Assembly (NCBI GenBank): GCA_949752795.1
Contig: OX457075.1
Coordinates: forward strand, 1,240,001-1,304,000
Direction: 5' to 3'
From: Hyperoodon ampullatus
Lineage: Eukaryota; Chordata; Mammalia; Artiodactyla; Ziphiidae
Length of the DNA: 64,000 nt
The notes under the pieces: model-generated
Told to the model about the DNA's origin: nothing
Seen by the model: only the letters and a program-made list of their open reading frames with translations
Database searches by the model: none
Shown: in pieces, positions 34,686 through 47,900 of the stretch
Layout: the number at the start of each line of letters is the position of its first letter
How positions within the stretch are numbered: position 1 is the stretch's first letter
Program-made: the position numbers and the translations under genes

Positions 34686-37600
34686 GTAAGGTTTAGAGTA
34701 CAGGTGAGGGTACGGAAACGTGTTAGGGTCAGGGTACGTATTAGGGTACGAGTTGGTGTTTGTGTATGGGTTAAGATTAGGGTACAGGGTTAGGGTAAGA
34801 TTTAGAGTTAGGGTTATGTTTAGGTTTAGGGTTAGGTTTAGGGATAGCGAGCGGGTAAGGTTTAGGGTACACATGAGGGTACGAAAACGTCTTAGGGTTA
34901 GGGTACATGCTAGGGTTCATGTTATGCTTAGTGCACAGATTAGGATTAGGGTACAGGTTTGGGTAATGTATAGGGATAGTGTTAGGGATAGGTTTTAGGG
35001 TTAGGGTTAGGTTTGGTGAATGGTTAATATATAGTGTACAGGTGAGGTTACAGAAATGTTTTAGTGTAGGCGTTAGTGTTCGTGTATGGCTTAGGATTAT
35101 GGGACGGGTTAGGGTAAGTTTAGGGTTAGATTTAGGGATAAGATTAGGGTTAAGGTTAGGGATAGCGAACAGGTAAGTATCAGGTTAAAAGTGAAGGTAC
35201 GAAGACATGTTAAGCTTAGAGTACGGGTTAGTGTTAGTGTACGGGTTATGATTGGGGTACCATTTAGGGTAAGGTTAGGGTTAGGGTTAGGGATAGGTTT
35301 AGGGTTAAGGTTAGGGATAGCGAACGAGTATGGTTCAGGTTACATGTGAGGGTTACGAATATGTGTTAGGGTTAGGGTACGTGATAGGTTACGGTTTATT
35401 TTTAGTGTACGGTTTTGGATTAGTGTATGGGTTAGGGTAAGATTTAGGGGCAGGTTTAGGGTTAAGGTTTGGTTTAGCTTTAGGTTTAGTGTTAACGAAC
35501 GGGTAAGGTTTAGGGTACAGGTGAGGGTACGAAAAGCTTTTAGGGTTAGGAAACGTCTTAGTGTATGGGTTAGTTTTAGTATACGGGTTAGGATTAGGGT
35601 ACAGGTTAGGGTAAGGATTAGGGTTAGGGTTAGGTTTAGGTTTAGGGTTAGTGTTAGGTTTCGTGAATGGTAAGTTTTAGTGTACAGGTGAGGGTACGAA
35701 AACGTGTTAAGTTTAGGGTACCTGTTAGTTTCCTGGTTAGTTTTAGAGTACGTTTTAGGATAAGAACACATGTTCGGGTAAGGTTTAGGGTTAGGGTTAG
35801 GGTTAGGTTTAGGATTAGTGTTATGGTTATCAAACAGTTAAGTTTTAGGGTACATTTGAGGGTATGAAAAGCTTTTAGGGTTAGGGTATGTGTTAGGATA
35901 TGTGTTAGTGTTAGTGTATGCATTAGCATTAGGGTACGGGTTAGGGTTATGTTTAGGGCTAGGGTTAGGGTTAGCGAACAGGTAAACTTTAGGGTACAGG
36001 TGAGGGTATGGAAAAGTGTTAGTGTCAGGGTATGTGTTAGGGCACATGTTAGTGTGAGTGTATGGTTTAGTATTAGGGTACAGGTTAGGCTAAAGTTTAG
36101 GGTTGGGGTTAGGTTTGGATTAGGGTTAGCGAACAGGTAAGGTTTAGGGTACAGATGACGGTACGGAAAACTGTTACAGTCAGGGTACGTGTTAGGGCAT
36201 GGGTTAGTGTTAGTGTATGCGTTAGGATATGAGTACGGGTTAGGGTAAGGTGTAGGGTTGGTGTTAGGTTTAGGTTTAGGTTTAGGGGTGGGTTACCGAA
36301 GGGTAAGGTTTAGGATACAAATGAGGGTATGGCAACGTGTTAGATTCAGGGTACGTGTTAGGGCATGGTTTAGAGTTGGTGTACGGGTTAGGATTAGGGT
36401 ACGGGTTAGGGTAAGGGGTAGGGTTGTGGTTAGGTTTATGTTTAGGGCTAGGGTTAGGGTTAGCGAATGGGTAAGGTTTAGGGTACAGTTGAGGGTATGG
36501 GAAATTTTAGGGTCAGGGTACGTGTTAGGGCATGCGTTAGTGTTAATGTATGGGTTAAGTTTAGGGTGCGGGTTAGGGTAAGGTGTAGGTTTGGGGTCCG
36601 TTTCGGTTTAGGACTACGGTTCGGGTTAGCAAACTTGTAAGGTTTAGGGTATAGGTGAGGTTACAGAAAAGTGTTGGGGTCAGGGTGCGTGTTAAGGCAG
36701 AGGTTAGTGTTAGTGAACGGGTTAGGATTATGATTCGGGTTGGTAGGGTTAGTGTTAGGTTTAGATGAAGGGCTAGGGCTAGTGTTCGCGAATGGGTGAT
36801 GTTTATGGTACAGGTGAGGGTAAGGAAACCTGTTAGGGACATGTTACGTGTTAGGGCATGGGTTAGTGTTAGTGTACGGGTTAGGATTTGGGTACGGTTT
36901 AGGGTAAAGTTAGGGTTGCGGTTAGTGTTAGGTTTAGGGTTAGGGTTAGGGTTTGTGAATGGGTAACATTTAGTGTACAGGTGAGGGAACAAAAATGTTT
37001 TAGGGTACGGGTTAGTGTTTGTGTATGGGTTAGGATTAGGTTACGCATTAGGGAAAGGTTTAGGTTTAGGTTTAGGGACAGGTTTAAGGTTAAGGCTAGG
37101 GACAGTGAATGGGTAAGTTTCAGGTTACAGATGAGGGTACAAAAACATTTTAGCCTTAGGGTACGGGTTAGTCTTAGTGTCCAGTTTAGGATTAGTGTAC
37201 GTTTAGGGTAAGGTTTAGGGTTAGAGTTAGGTTTAGGCTTAGGGTTACGGTTAGCGAACGGCCAAGCTTTAGGGTACAGGTGAGGGTAAGAATACGTGTT
37301 AAGGTTAGGGAACGTGTTAGGGTACGGGTTAGTGTTAGTGTACATGTTAGGATCAGGGTACGTTTTATTGTAAGGTATAGGTTTAGGGTTAGGGTTAGCG
37401 AACGGGTAAGGTTTAGGGTATAGTTGAGGGCACGCAAACTTTTTAGAGTTACGGCACGTGTTAGGGTACGGGTTAGTGTTAGAGTATGGATTAGGATTAG
37501 ATTATTGGTTAGGGTAAGTGTTAGGGTTAGTGTTAGCTTTATGTTTAAGGTTAGTGTTAGTGTTAGCCAATGGGTAAGCTTTAGGGTACAGGTGAGACTG

Positions 37601-38205
37601 TGAAAAAATGTTAGGTTTAGGGTACATGTTAGATTACAAGTTAGTGTTAATGTAAGGTTTAGGAATAGGGTATGGTGTAGGGTAAGGTTTAGGGTTAGGT
37701 TTAGTGTTAGCACTCGGGTAAGTTTTAGGGTACATGTGAGGATACGAAAACGTGTGAAGTTTAGGGTATGTGTCAGGGTAGGGTTCAGTGTTAGAGTACA
37801 GGTTAGGGTTAGGGTTCGTTTAGGATAAGGGTTCGGGTTAGTTAAGGGTTAGGTTTAGGGTTCATGTTAGCATTAGAAAACGGGTTTAGGGTACAGGTGA
37901 GGGTACAAAAAATTTTTAGTGCTAGCGAACATATTAGGGTATGGGTTAGTTTTAGTGAATGGGTTACGATTGTGATATGGCTTAGGCTAAGGTTTAGGGT
38001 TAAGGTAGGTTTAGGTTTAGTGTTAGGGTTAGCGAACGGGTAAGTTTTAGGGTACAGGTGAGGGTACGAAAACGTGTTAGTGTTAGGTTATGTGTTAGGG
38101 TAAGGGTTACTGTTACTGTACGGTTTAGGTTTAGGGTACGGGTTAGGGTAAGCTTTAGGGTTAGGCCTATGGCTTGGTTTAGGGTTAGGGTGGAGTTATC
38201 AAATG
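34686..38205 (+). repeat. HOR copy H11 (3520 bp, mosaic)
   Basis: All 22 subunits are present. The first 1.5 kb carries the private variants of H1. The second half carries those of H4, including the 9-bp S13 loss near 36745 and the TAGGCCTATGGCTTGG tail near 38163. The switch lies between about 36.14 and 36.75 kb. Confidence 0.94.
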
Positions 38206-41200
38206 GTAAGGTTTAGGGTACAGGTGAGGGTACGGAAACGTGTTAGGGTCAGGGTACATATTAGGGTACGGGTTAGTGTTAGTGTATGGGTTAAGATTAG
38301 GGTACAGGCTTAGGGTAAGATATAGAGTTAAGGTTACGTTTAGGTTTAGGGTTAGGTTTAGGGATAGCGAGTGGGTAAGGTTTAGGGTACACATGAGGGT
38401 ACGAAAACGTGTTAGGCTTAGGGTACATGCTAGGGTTCATGTTAGGCTTAATGCACGGATTAGGATTAGGGTACAGGTTAGGGTAAGGTATAGGGATAGG
38501 GTTAGGGATAGGTTTTAGGGTTAGGGTTAGGTTTGGTGAATGGTTAATATTTAGTGTACAGGTGAGGGTACAGAAATGTTTTAGTGTACGCGTTAGTGTT
38601 CGTGTATGGGTTAGGATTATGGGACGGGTTAGGGTAAGTTTTAGGGTTAGGTTTAGGGATAAGATTAGGGTTAATGTTAGGGATAGCGAACAGGTAAGTA
38701 TCAGGTTAAAAGTGAAGGTACGAAAACATGTTAAGCTTAGAGTACGGGTTAGTGTTAGTGTACGGGTTATGATTGGGGTACCATTTAGGGTAAGGTTAGG
38801 GTTAGGGATAGGTTTAGGGTTAAGGTTAGGGATAGCGAACGGGTATGGTTCAGGATACATGTGAGGGTTAGGAATACGTGTTAGGTTTAGGGTACGTGAT
38901 AGGTTACGGTTTTTTTTTAGTGTATGTTTTTGGATTAGTGTATGGGTTAGGGTAAGATTTAGGGGAAGGTTTAGGGTTAAGGTTTGGTTTAGGTTTAGGT
39001 TTAGTGTTAACGAACGGGTAAGGTTTAGGGTACAGGTGAGGGTACGAAAAGCTTTTAGGGTTAGGAGACGTCTTAGTGTATGGGTTAGTTTTAGTATACG
39101 GGTTAGGATTAGGGTACAGGTTAGGGTAAGGTTTAGGGTTAGGGTTAGTGTTCGGTTTCGTGAATGGTCAGTTTCAGGGTACAGGTGAGGGTACGAAAAC
39201 GTGTTACGTTTAGGGTACCTGTTAGTTTCCTGGTTAGTTTTAGAGTACGTTTTAGGATAAGAGCACTGGTTCGGGTTAGGCTTAGGGTTAGGGTTAGGGT
39301 TAGGTTTAGGATTAGTGTTATCGTTTTCAAACAGTTAAGTTTTACGGTACATTTGAGGGTATGAAAAGCTTTTAGGGTTAGGGTATGTGTTAGGATATGT
39401 GTTAGTGTTAGTGTATGCATTAGCATTAGGGTACGGGTTAGGGTTATGTTTAGGGCTAGGGTTAGGGTTAGCGAACAGGTAACCTTTAGGGTACAGGTGA
39501 GGGTATGGAAAAGTGATAGTGTCAGTGAATGTGTTAGGGCCCATGTTAGTGTGAGTGTATGATTTAGTATTAGGGAACGGGTTAGGCTAAAGTTTAGGGT
39601 TGTGGTTAGGTTTGGATAAGGCGTAGGGTTAGGGTTAGCGAACAGGTAAGGTTTAGGGTACAGATGAGGGTACGGAAAACTGTTACAGTCAGGGTACGTG
39701 TTAGGGCATGGGTTAGTGTTAGTGTATGCGTTAGGATTTGAGTACGGGTTAGGGTAAGGTGTAGGGTTGGGGTTAGGTTTAGGTTTAGGTTTAGGGGTAG
39801 GGTTACCAAAGGGTAAGGTTTAGGATATAAATGAGGGTATGGCAAAGTGTTAGAGTCAGGGTACGTGTTAGGGCATTGTTTAGAGTTGGTGTACGGGTTA
39901 GGATTAGGGAACAGGTTAGGGTAAGGAGTAGGGTTGTGGTTAGGTTTATGTTTAGGGCTAGGGTTAGGGTTAGCGAATGGGTAAGGTTTAGGGTACAGTT
40001 GAGGGTATGGAAAATTTTAGGGTCAGGGTACGTGTTAGGGCATGCGTTAGTGTTAGTGTATTGGTTAAGATTAGGGTGCGGGTTAGGGTAAGGTGTAGGT
40101 TTGGGGTCCGTCTCGGTTTAGGACAATGTTTCGGGTTAGCAAACTTGTAAGGTTTAGGGTATAGGTGAGGTTACAGAAAAGTGTTGGGGTCAGGGTGCGT
40201 GTTAAGGCAGAGGTTAGTGTTAGTGAACGGGGTAGGATTATGATTCGGGTTGGTGTAAGGTTTAGGGTTAGTGTTAGGTTTAGGTGTAATGCTAGGGCTA
40301 GTGTTCGCGAATGGGTGATGTTTATGGTACAGGTGAGGGTAAGGAAACGTGTTAGGGTCATGTTATATGTTAGGGCATGGGTTAGTGTTAGTGTACGGGT
40401 TAGGATTAGGGTATGGTTTAGGGTAAAGGTAGGGTTGCGGTTAGGGTTAGGTTTAGGGTTAGGGTTAGGGTTTGTGAATGGGTAACATTTAGTGTACAGA
40501 ACAAAAATGTTTTAGGGTACGGGTTAGTGTTAGTGTACGGGTTAGGATTAGGTTACGGGTTAGGGAAAGGTTTAGGTTTAGGTTTAGGGACAGGTTTAAG
40601 GTTAAGGTTAGGGACAATGAACGGGTAAGTTTCAGGTTACAGATGAGGGTACAAAAACATTTTAGGCTTAGGGTACGGGTTATTCTTAGTGTCCAGTTTA
40701 GGATTAGTGTATGTTTAGGGTAAGGGTTAGGGTTAGGGTTAGGTTTAGGCTTAGGGTTACTGTCAGCTAACGGCCAAGCTTTAGGGTTCAGGTGAGGGTA
40801 AGAATAGGTGTTAAGGTTAGGGAACATTTTAGGGTATGGGTTAGTGTTAGTGTACATGTTAGGATCAGGGTACGTTTTATTCTAAGGTATAGGGTTAGGG
40901 TTAGGGTTAGGGTTAGCAAACGGGTAAGGTTTAGGGTACAGGTGAGGACACGCAAACTTTTTAGAGTTACGGTATGTGTTCGGGTACGGGTTAGTGTTAG
41001 AGTATGGTTTAGGATTAGAGTATGAGTTAGGGTAAGTGTTAGGGTTAGTGTTAGCTTTATGTTTAAGGTTAGTGTTAGTGTTAGCCAATGGGTAAGCTTT
41101 AGGGTACAGGTGAGACTGTGAAAAAATGTTAGGTTTAGGGTACATGTTAGATTACGGGTTAGTGTTAATGTAAGGTTTAGGAATAGGATATGGTGTAGGA

Positions 41201-41723
41201 TAAGGTTTAGGGTTAGGTTTAGTGTTAGCACTCGGGTAAGTTTTAGGGTACATGTGAGGATACGAAAACGTGTGAAGTTTAGGGTATGTGTCAGGGTAGG
41301 GTTCAGTGTTAGAGTACCAGTTAGGGTTAGGGTTCGTTTAGGATAAGGGTTCGGGTTAGTTAAGGGTTAGGTTTAGTGTTCATGTTAGCATTAGAAAACG
41401 GGTTTAGGGTACAGGTGAGGGTACAAAAACTTTTTAGTGCTAGCGAACATATTAGGGTATGGGTTAGTGTTAGTGAATGGGTTACGATTGTGATATGGCT
41501 TAGGCTAAGGTTTAGGGTTAAGGTAGGTTTAGGTTTAGTGTTAGGGTTAGCGAACGGGTAAGTTTTAGGGTACAGGTGAGGGTACGAAAACGTGTTAGTG
41601 TTAGGTTATGTGTTAGGGTAAGGGTTACTGTTAGTGTACGGTTTAGGTTTAGGGTACGGGTTAGGGTAAGGTTTAGGGTTAGGTGTAGGGTTTGGTTAAG
41701 GGTTAGGGTGGAGTTATCAAATG
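38206..41723 (+). repeat. HOR copy H12 (3518 bp)
   Basis: All 22 subunits are present and most variants match H5. The S5 pyrimidine tract is nine T followed by AG (38910-38920). The S15 box lost 7 bp (TGTACAGAACAAAAATG near 40495). S9 has an H6-like patch near 39535. Confidence 0.94.
40892..40912 (+). other. Four perfect telomere repeats (G-quadruplex motif), H12
   Basis: Same place as in H5, its closest relative in the window. Confidence 0.6.
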
Positions 41724-42203
41724 GTAAGGTTTAGGGTAGAGGTTAGGGTACGGAAACGTGTTAGGGTCAGGGTACGTATTAGGGTATGGGTTAGTGTTAG
41801 TGTATGGGTTAAGATTAGGGTACAGGGTTAGGGTAAGATTTAGAGTTAGGGTTACGTTTAGGTTTAGGGTTAGGTTTAGGGATAGCGAGCGGGTAAGGTT
41901 TAGGGTACACATGAGGGTACGAAAACGTGTTAGGCTTAGGGTACATGCTAGGGTTCATGTTAGGCTTAGTGCACGGATTAGGATTAGGGTACAGGTTAGG
42001 GTAAGGTATAGGGATAGGGTTAGGGATAGGTTTTAGGGATAGGGTTAGGTTTGGTGAATGGTTAATATTTAGTGTACAGGTGAGGGTACAGAAATGTTTT
42101 AGATTACGCGTTAGTGTTCGTGTATGGGTTAGGATTATGGGAGGTGTTAGGGTAAGTTTTAGGGTTAGGTTTAGGGATAAGATTAGGGTTAAGGTTAGGG
42201 ATA

Positions 42204-42378
42204 GCGAACAGGTTAGGGTTAGGGTACAGATGAGGGTACGGAAAACTGTTACAGTCAGGGTACGTGTTAGGGCATGGGTTAGTGTTGGTGTATGCGTTAG
42301 CATTTGAGTACGGGTTAGGGTAAGGTGTAGGGTTAGGGTTAGGTTTAGGTTTAGGGTTAGTGTTAGGTTTCGTGAATG
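42204..42378 (+). other. S10-like subunit replacing S4-S6 in H13
   Basis: After the S3 flank GCGAACAGG come the S10 hallmarks TACAGATGAGG, AAAACTGTTACAGTC and TTTGAGTACGGG. The sequence then rejoins the S6 tail before S7 (box at 42379). The S4-to-S7 distance is 169 bp instead of 497. Confidence 0.88.
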
Positions 42379-44111
42379 GTAACGTTTAGGGTACAGGTGA
42401 GGGTACGAAAACGTGTTACGTTTAGCGTACCTGTTAGTTTCCTGGTTAGTTTTAGAGTACGTTTTAGGATAAGAGCACAGGTTCGGGTAAGGTTTAGGGT
42501 TAGGGTGAGGGTTAGGTTTAGGGTTAGTGTTATGGTTATCAAACAGTTAAGTTTTAGGGTACATTTGAGGGTATGAAAAGCTTTTAGGGTTAGGGTATGT
42601 GTTAGGATATGTGTTAGTGTTAGTGTATGCATTAGCATTAGGGTACGGGTTAGGGTTATGTTTAGGGCTTGGGTTAGGGTTAGCGAACAGGTAAACTTTA
42701 GGGTACAGGTGAGGGTATGGAAAAGTGTTAGTGTCAGGGTATGTGTTAGGGCACATTTTAGTGTGAGTGTATGGTTTAGTATTAGGGTACGGGTTAGGCT
42801 AAAGATTAGGGTTGGGGTTAGGTTTGGATTAGGCGTAGGGTTAGGGTTAGCAAACAGGTAAGGTTTAGGGTACAGATGAGGTTACGGAAAACTGTTACAG
42901 TCAGGGTACGTGTTAGGGCATGGGTTAGTGTTAGTGTATGCATTAGGATTTGAGTACGGGTTAGGGTAAGGTGTAGGGTTGGGGTTAGGTTTAGCTTTAG
43001 GTTTAGGGGTAGGGTTACCAAAAGGTAAGGTTTAGGATACAAATGAGGGTATGGCAAAGTGTTAGAGTCAGGGTACGTGTTAGGGCATTGTTTAGAGTTG
43101 GTGTACGGGTTAGGATTAGGGTACAGGTTAGGGTAAGGAGTAGGGTTGTGGTTAGGTTTATGTTTAGGGCTAGGGTTAGGGTTAGGGAATGGGTAAGGTT
43201 TAGGGTACAGTTGAGGTTATGGAAAATTTTAGGGTCAGGGTACGTGTTAGGGCATGCGTTAGTTTTAGTGTATGGGTTAAGATTAGGGTGCGGGTTAGGG
43301 TAAGGTGTAGGTTTGGGGTCCGTTTCGGGTTAGGACAACGGTTCGGGTTAGCAAACTTGTAAGGTTTAGGGTATAGGTGAGGTTACAGAAAAGTATTGCG
43401 GTCAGGGTGCATGTTAAGGCAGAGGTTAGTGTTAGTGAACGGGTTAGGATTATGATTCGGGTTGGTGTAAGGTGTAGGGTTAGTGTTAGGTTTAGGTGTA
43501 GGGCTAGGGCTAGTGTTCGTGAATGGGTGATGTTTATGGTACAGGTGAGGGTAAGGAAACGTGATAGGGTCATGTTACATGTTAGGGCATGTGTTAGTGT
43601 TAGTGTACGGGTTAGGATTAGGGTACGGTTTAGGGTAAAGGTAGGTTTGCGGTTAGGGTTAGGTTTAGGGTTACGGTTAGGGTTTGTGAATGGGTAACAT
43701 ATAGTGTACAGGTGAGGGAACAAAAATGTTTTAGGGTAAAGGGTTAGTGTTAGTGTACGGGTTATGATTAGGTTATGGGTGAGGGAAAGGTTTAGGTTTA
43801 GGTTTAGGGACAGGATTAAAGTTAAGGTTAGGGACAGTGAACGGGTAAGTTTCAGGTTACAGATGAGGGTACAAAAACATTTTAGGCTTAGGGTACGGGT
43901 TACTCTTAGTGTCCAGTTTAGGATTAGTGTACGTTTAGGGTAAGGGTTAGGGTTAGAGTTAGATTTAGGCTTAGGGTTATGGTTCGCGAACGGCCAAGCT
44001 TTAGGGTACAGGTGAGGGTAAGAATACGTGTTAAGGTTAGGGAACGTGTTAGGGTACGGGTTAGTGTTAGTGTATATGTTAGGATCAGGGTACGTTTTAT
44101 TGTAAGGTATA

Positions 44112-44132
44112 GGGTTAGGGTTTGGGTTAGGG
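44112..44132 (+). other. G-quadruplex motif, H13
   Basis: Same place as in H6, with one loop changed from TTA to TTT. Confidence 0.55.
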
Positions 44133-44941
44133 TTAGCGAACGGGTAAGGTTTAGGGTATAGGTGAGGGCACGCAAATTTTTAGACTTACGGTATGTGTTA
44201 GGGTACGGGTTAGTGTTAGAGAATGGATTAGGATTAGAATATGGGTTAGGGTAAGTGTTAGGGTTAGTTTTAGCTTTATGTTTAAGGTTAGTGTTAGTGT
44301 TAGCCAATGGGTAAGCTTTAGGGTACAGGTGAGACTGTGAAAAAATGTTAGGTTTAGGGTACATGTTAGATTACGGGTTAGTGTTAATGTAAGGTTTAGG
44401 AATAGGGTATGGTGTAGGGTAAGGTTTAGGGTTAGGTTTAGTGTTAGCACTCGGGTAAGTTTTAGGGTACATGTGAGGATACGAAAACGTGTGAAGTTTA
44501 GGGTATGTGTCAGGGTAGGGTTCAGTGTTAGAGTACCGGTTAGGGTTAGGGTTCGTTTAGGATAAGGGTTCGGGTTAGTTAAGGGTTAGGTTTAGGGTTC
44601 ATGTTAGCATTAGAAAACGGGTTTAGGGTACAGGTGAGGGAACAAAATCTTTTTAGTGCTAGCGAATATATTAGGGTATGGTTTAGTGTTAGTGAATGGG
44701 TTATGATTGTGATATGGCTTAGGCTAAGGTTTAGGGTTAAGGTAGGTTTAGGTTTAGTGTTAGGGTTAGCGAACGGGTAAGTTTTAGGGTACAGGTGAGG
44801 GTACGAAAACGTGTTAGTGTTAGGTTATGTGTTGGGTAAGGTTTACTGTTAGTGTACGGTTTAGGTTTAGGGTAAGGGTTAGGGTAAGTTTTAGGGTTAG
44901 GTGTAGGGCTTGGTTTAGGGTTAGGGTGGAGTTATCAAATG

Positions 44942-47900
44942 GTAAGGTTTAGGGTACAGGTGACCATACGGAAACGTGTTAGGGTCAGGGTACGTATTAT
45001 GGTACGGGTTAGTGTTAGTGTATGGGTTAAGAATAGGGTACAGGTTTAGGGTAAGATTTAGAGTTCAGGTTACCTTTAGGTTTAGGGTTAGGTTTAGGGA
45101 TAGCGAGCAGGTAAGGTTTAGGGTACACATGAGGGTACGAAAACGTGTTAGGCTTAGGGTACATGCTAGGGTTCATGTCAGGCTTAGTGCACGGATTAGG
45201 ATTAGGGTACAGGTTAGGGTAAGGTATAGGGATAGGTTTAGGGATAGGTTTTAGGGTTAGGGTTAGGTTTGGTGAATGGTTAATATTTAGTGTACAGGTG
45301 AGGGTACAGAAATGTTTTAGTGTACGCGTTAGTGTTCGTGTATGGGTTAGGATTATGGGACGGGTTAGGGTAAGTTTTAGGGTTAGGTTTAGGGATAAGA
45401 TTAGGGTTAAGGTTAGGGATAGCGAACAGGTAAGTATCAGGTTAAAAGTGAAGGTACGAAAACATGTTAAGCTTAGAGTACGGGTTAGTGTTAGTGTACG
45501 GGTTATGATTGGGGTACCATTTAGAGTAAGGTTAGGCTTAGGGTTAGGGATAGGTTTAGGGTTAAGGTTAGGGATAGCGAACGGGTATGGTTCAGGTTAC
45601 ATGTGACGGTTACGAATACGTGTTAGGGTTAGGGTACGTGATATGTTACGGTTTATTTTTAGTGTACGGTTTAGGATTAGTGTCTGGGTTAGGGTAAGAT
45701 TTAGGGGCAGGTTTAGGGTTAAGGTTTGGTTTAGGTTTAGGTTTAGTGTTAACGAACGGGTAAGGTTTAGGGTACAGGTGAGGGTACGAAAAGCTTTTAG
45801 GGTTAGGAAACGTCTTAGTGTATGGGTTAGTTTTAGTATACGGGTTAGGATTAGGGTACAGGTTAGGGTAAGGTTTAGGGTTAGGGTTAGGTTTAGGTTT
45901 AGGGTTAGTGTTAGGTTTTGTGAATGGTAAGTTTTAGGGTACAGGTGAGGGTACGAAAACGTGTTACGTTTAGGGAACCTTTTAGTTTCCTGGTTAGTTT
46001 TAAAGTACGTTTAAGGATAAGAGCACAGGTTCGGGTAAGCTTTATGGTTAGGGTTAGGGTTATCAAACAGTTAAGTTTTAGGGTACATTTGAGGGTATGA
46101 AAAGCTTTTAGGGTTAGGGTATGTGTTAGGATATGTGTTAGTGTTAGTGTATGCATTAGCATTAGGGTACCGGTTAGGGTTATGTTTAGGGCTTGGGTTA
46201 GGGTTAGCGAACAGGTAACCTTTAGGGTACAGGTGAGGGTATGGAAAAGTGTTAGAGTCAGGGTATGTGTTAGGGCACATGTTAGTGTGAGTGTATGGAT
46301 TAGTATTAGGGTTGGGGTTAGGTTTGGATTAGGGTTAGGGTTAGGGTTAGCGAACAGGTAAAGTTTAGGGTACAGATGAGGGTACCGAAAACTGTTACAG
46401 TCAGGGTACGTGTTAGGGCATGGGTTAGTGTTAGTGTATGCATTAGGATTTGAGTACGGGTTAGGGTAAGGTGTAGGGTTGGGGATAGGTTTAGGTTTAG
46501 GTTTAGGGGTAGGTTTACCAAAGGGTAAGGTTTAGGATACAAATGAGGGTATGGCAACATGTTAGAGTCAGGGTACGTGTTAGGGCATGGTTTAGAGTTG
46601 GTGTACGGGTTAGGATTAGGGTACGGGTTAGGGTAAGGGGTAGGGTTGTGGTTAGGTTTATATTTAGGGCTAGGGTTAGGGTTAGCGAATGGGTAAGGTT
46701 TAGGGTACAGTTGAGGTTATGGAAAATTTTAGGGTCAGGGTACGTGTTAGGGCATACGTTAGTGTTATTGTATGGGTTAAGATTAGGGTGCGGGTTAGGG
46801 TAAGCTGTAGGTTTGGGGTCCGTTTCGGTTTAGGACAACAGTTCGGGTTAGCAAACTTGTAAGGTTTAGGGTATAGGTGAGGTTACAGAAAAGTGTTGGG
46901 GTCAGGGTGCGTGTTAAGGCAGAGGTTAGTGTTAGTGAACGGGTTAGGATTATGATTCGGGTTGGTGTAAGGTGTAGCGTTAGTGTTAGGTTTAGGTGTA
47001 GGGCTAGGGCTAGTGTTCGCGAATGGGTGATGTTTATGATACAGGTGAGGGTAAGCAAACGTGTTAGGGTCATGTTACGTGTTAGGGCATGTGTTAGTAT
47101 TAGTGTACGGGTTAGGATTAGGGTACGGTTTAGGGTAAAGGTAGGGTTGCGGTTAGGGTTAGGTTTAGGGTTAGGGTTAGGGTTTGTGAATGGGTAACAT
47201 TTAGTGTACAGGTGAGGGAACAAAAATGTTTTAGGGTACGGGTTAGTGTTAGTGTACGGGTTAGGATTAGGTTACGGGTTAGGGAAAGGTTTAGGTTTAG
47301 GTTTAGGGACAGGTTTAAGGTTAAGGTTAGGGACAGTGAACGGGTAAGTTTCAGGTTACAGATGAGGGTACAAAAACATTTTAGGCTTAGGGTACGTGTT
47401 ACTCTTAGTGTCCACTTTAGGATTAGTGTACATTTAGGGTAAGGTTTAGGGTTAGAGTTAGCTTTAGGCTTAGGGGTACAGTTAGCAAACGGCCAAGCTT
47501 TAGGGTACAGGTGAGGATAAGAATACGTGTTAATTTTAGGGAACGTGTTAGGGTACGTGTTAGTGTTAGTGTACATGTTAGGATCAGGGTACGTTTTATT
47601 GTAAGGTATAGGGTTAGGGTTAGGGTTAGGTTTAGTGAACGGGTAAGGTTTAAGGTATAGGTGAGGGCACGCAAACTTTTTAGAGTTACGGTATGTGTTA
47701 GGGTACGGGTTAGTGTTAGAGTATGGATTAGGATTAGAGTATGGGTTAGGGTAAGTATTAGGGTGAATGTTAGCTTTATGTTTCAGGTTAATGTTAGTGT
47801 TAGACAATGGGTAAGCTTTAGGGTACAGTTGAGACTGAAAAAATGTTAGGTTTAGGGTACATGTTAGATTACGGGTTAGTGTTAATGTAAGGTTTAGGAA

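Larger units (their letters stand above)
41724..44941 (+). repeat. HOR copy H13 (3218 bp, S4-S6 replaced)
   Basis: S1-S3, then one S10-like subunit in place of S4-S6 (42204-42378), then S7-S22. Elsewhere it matches H6. It is the only copy with an S3/S4 border that lacks the CAGGTAAGTAT site altogether. Confidence 0.94.
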
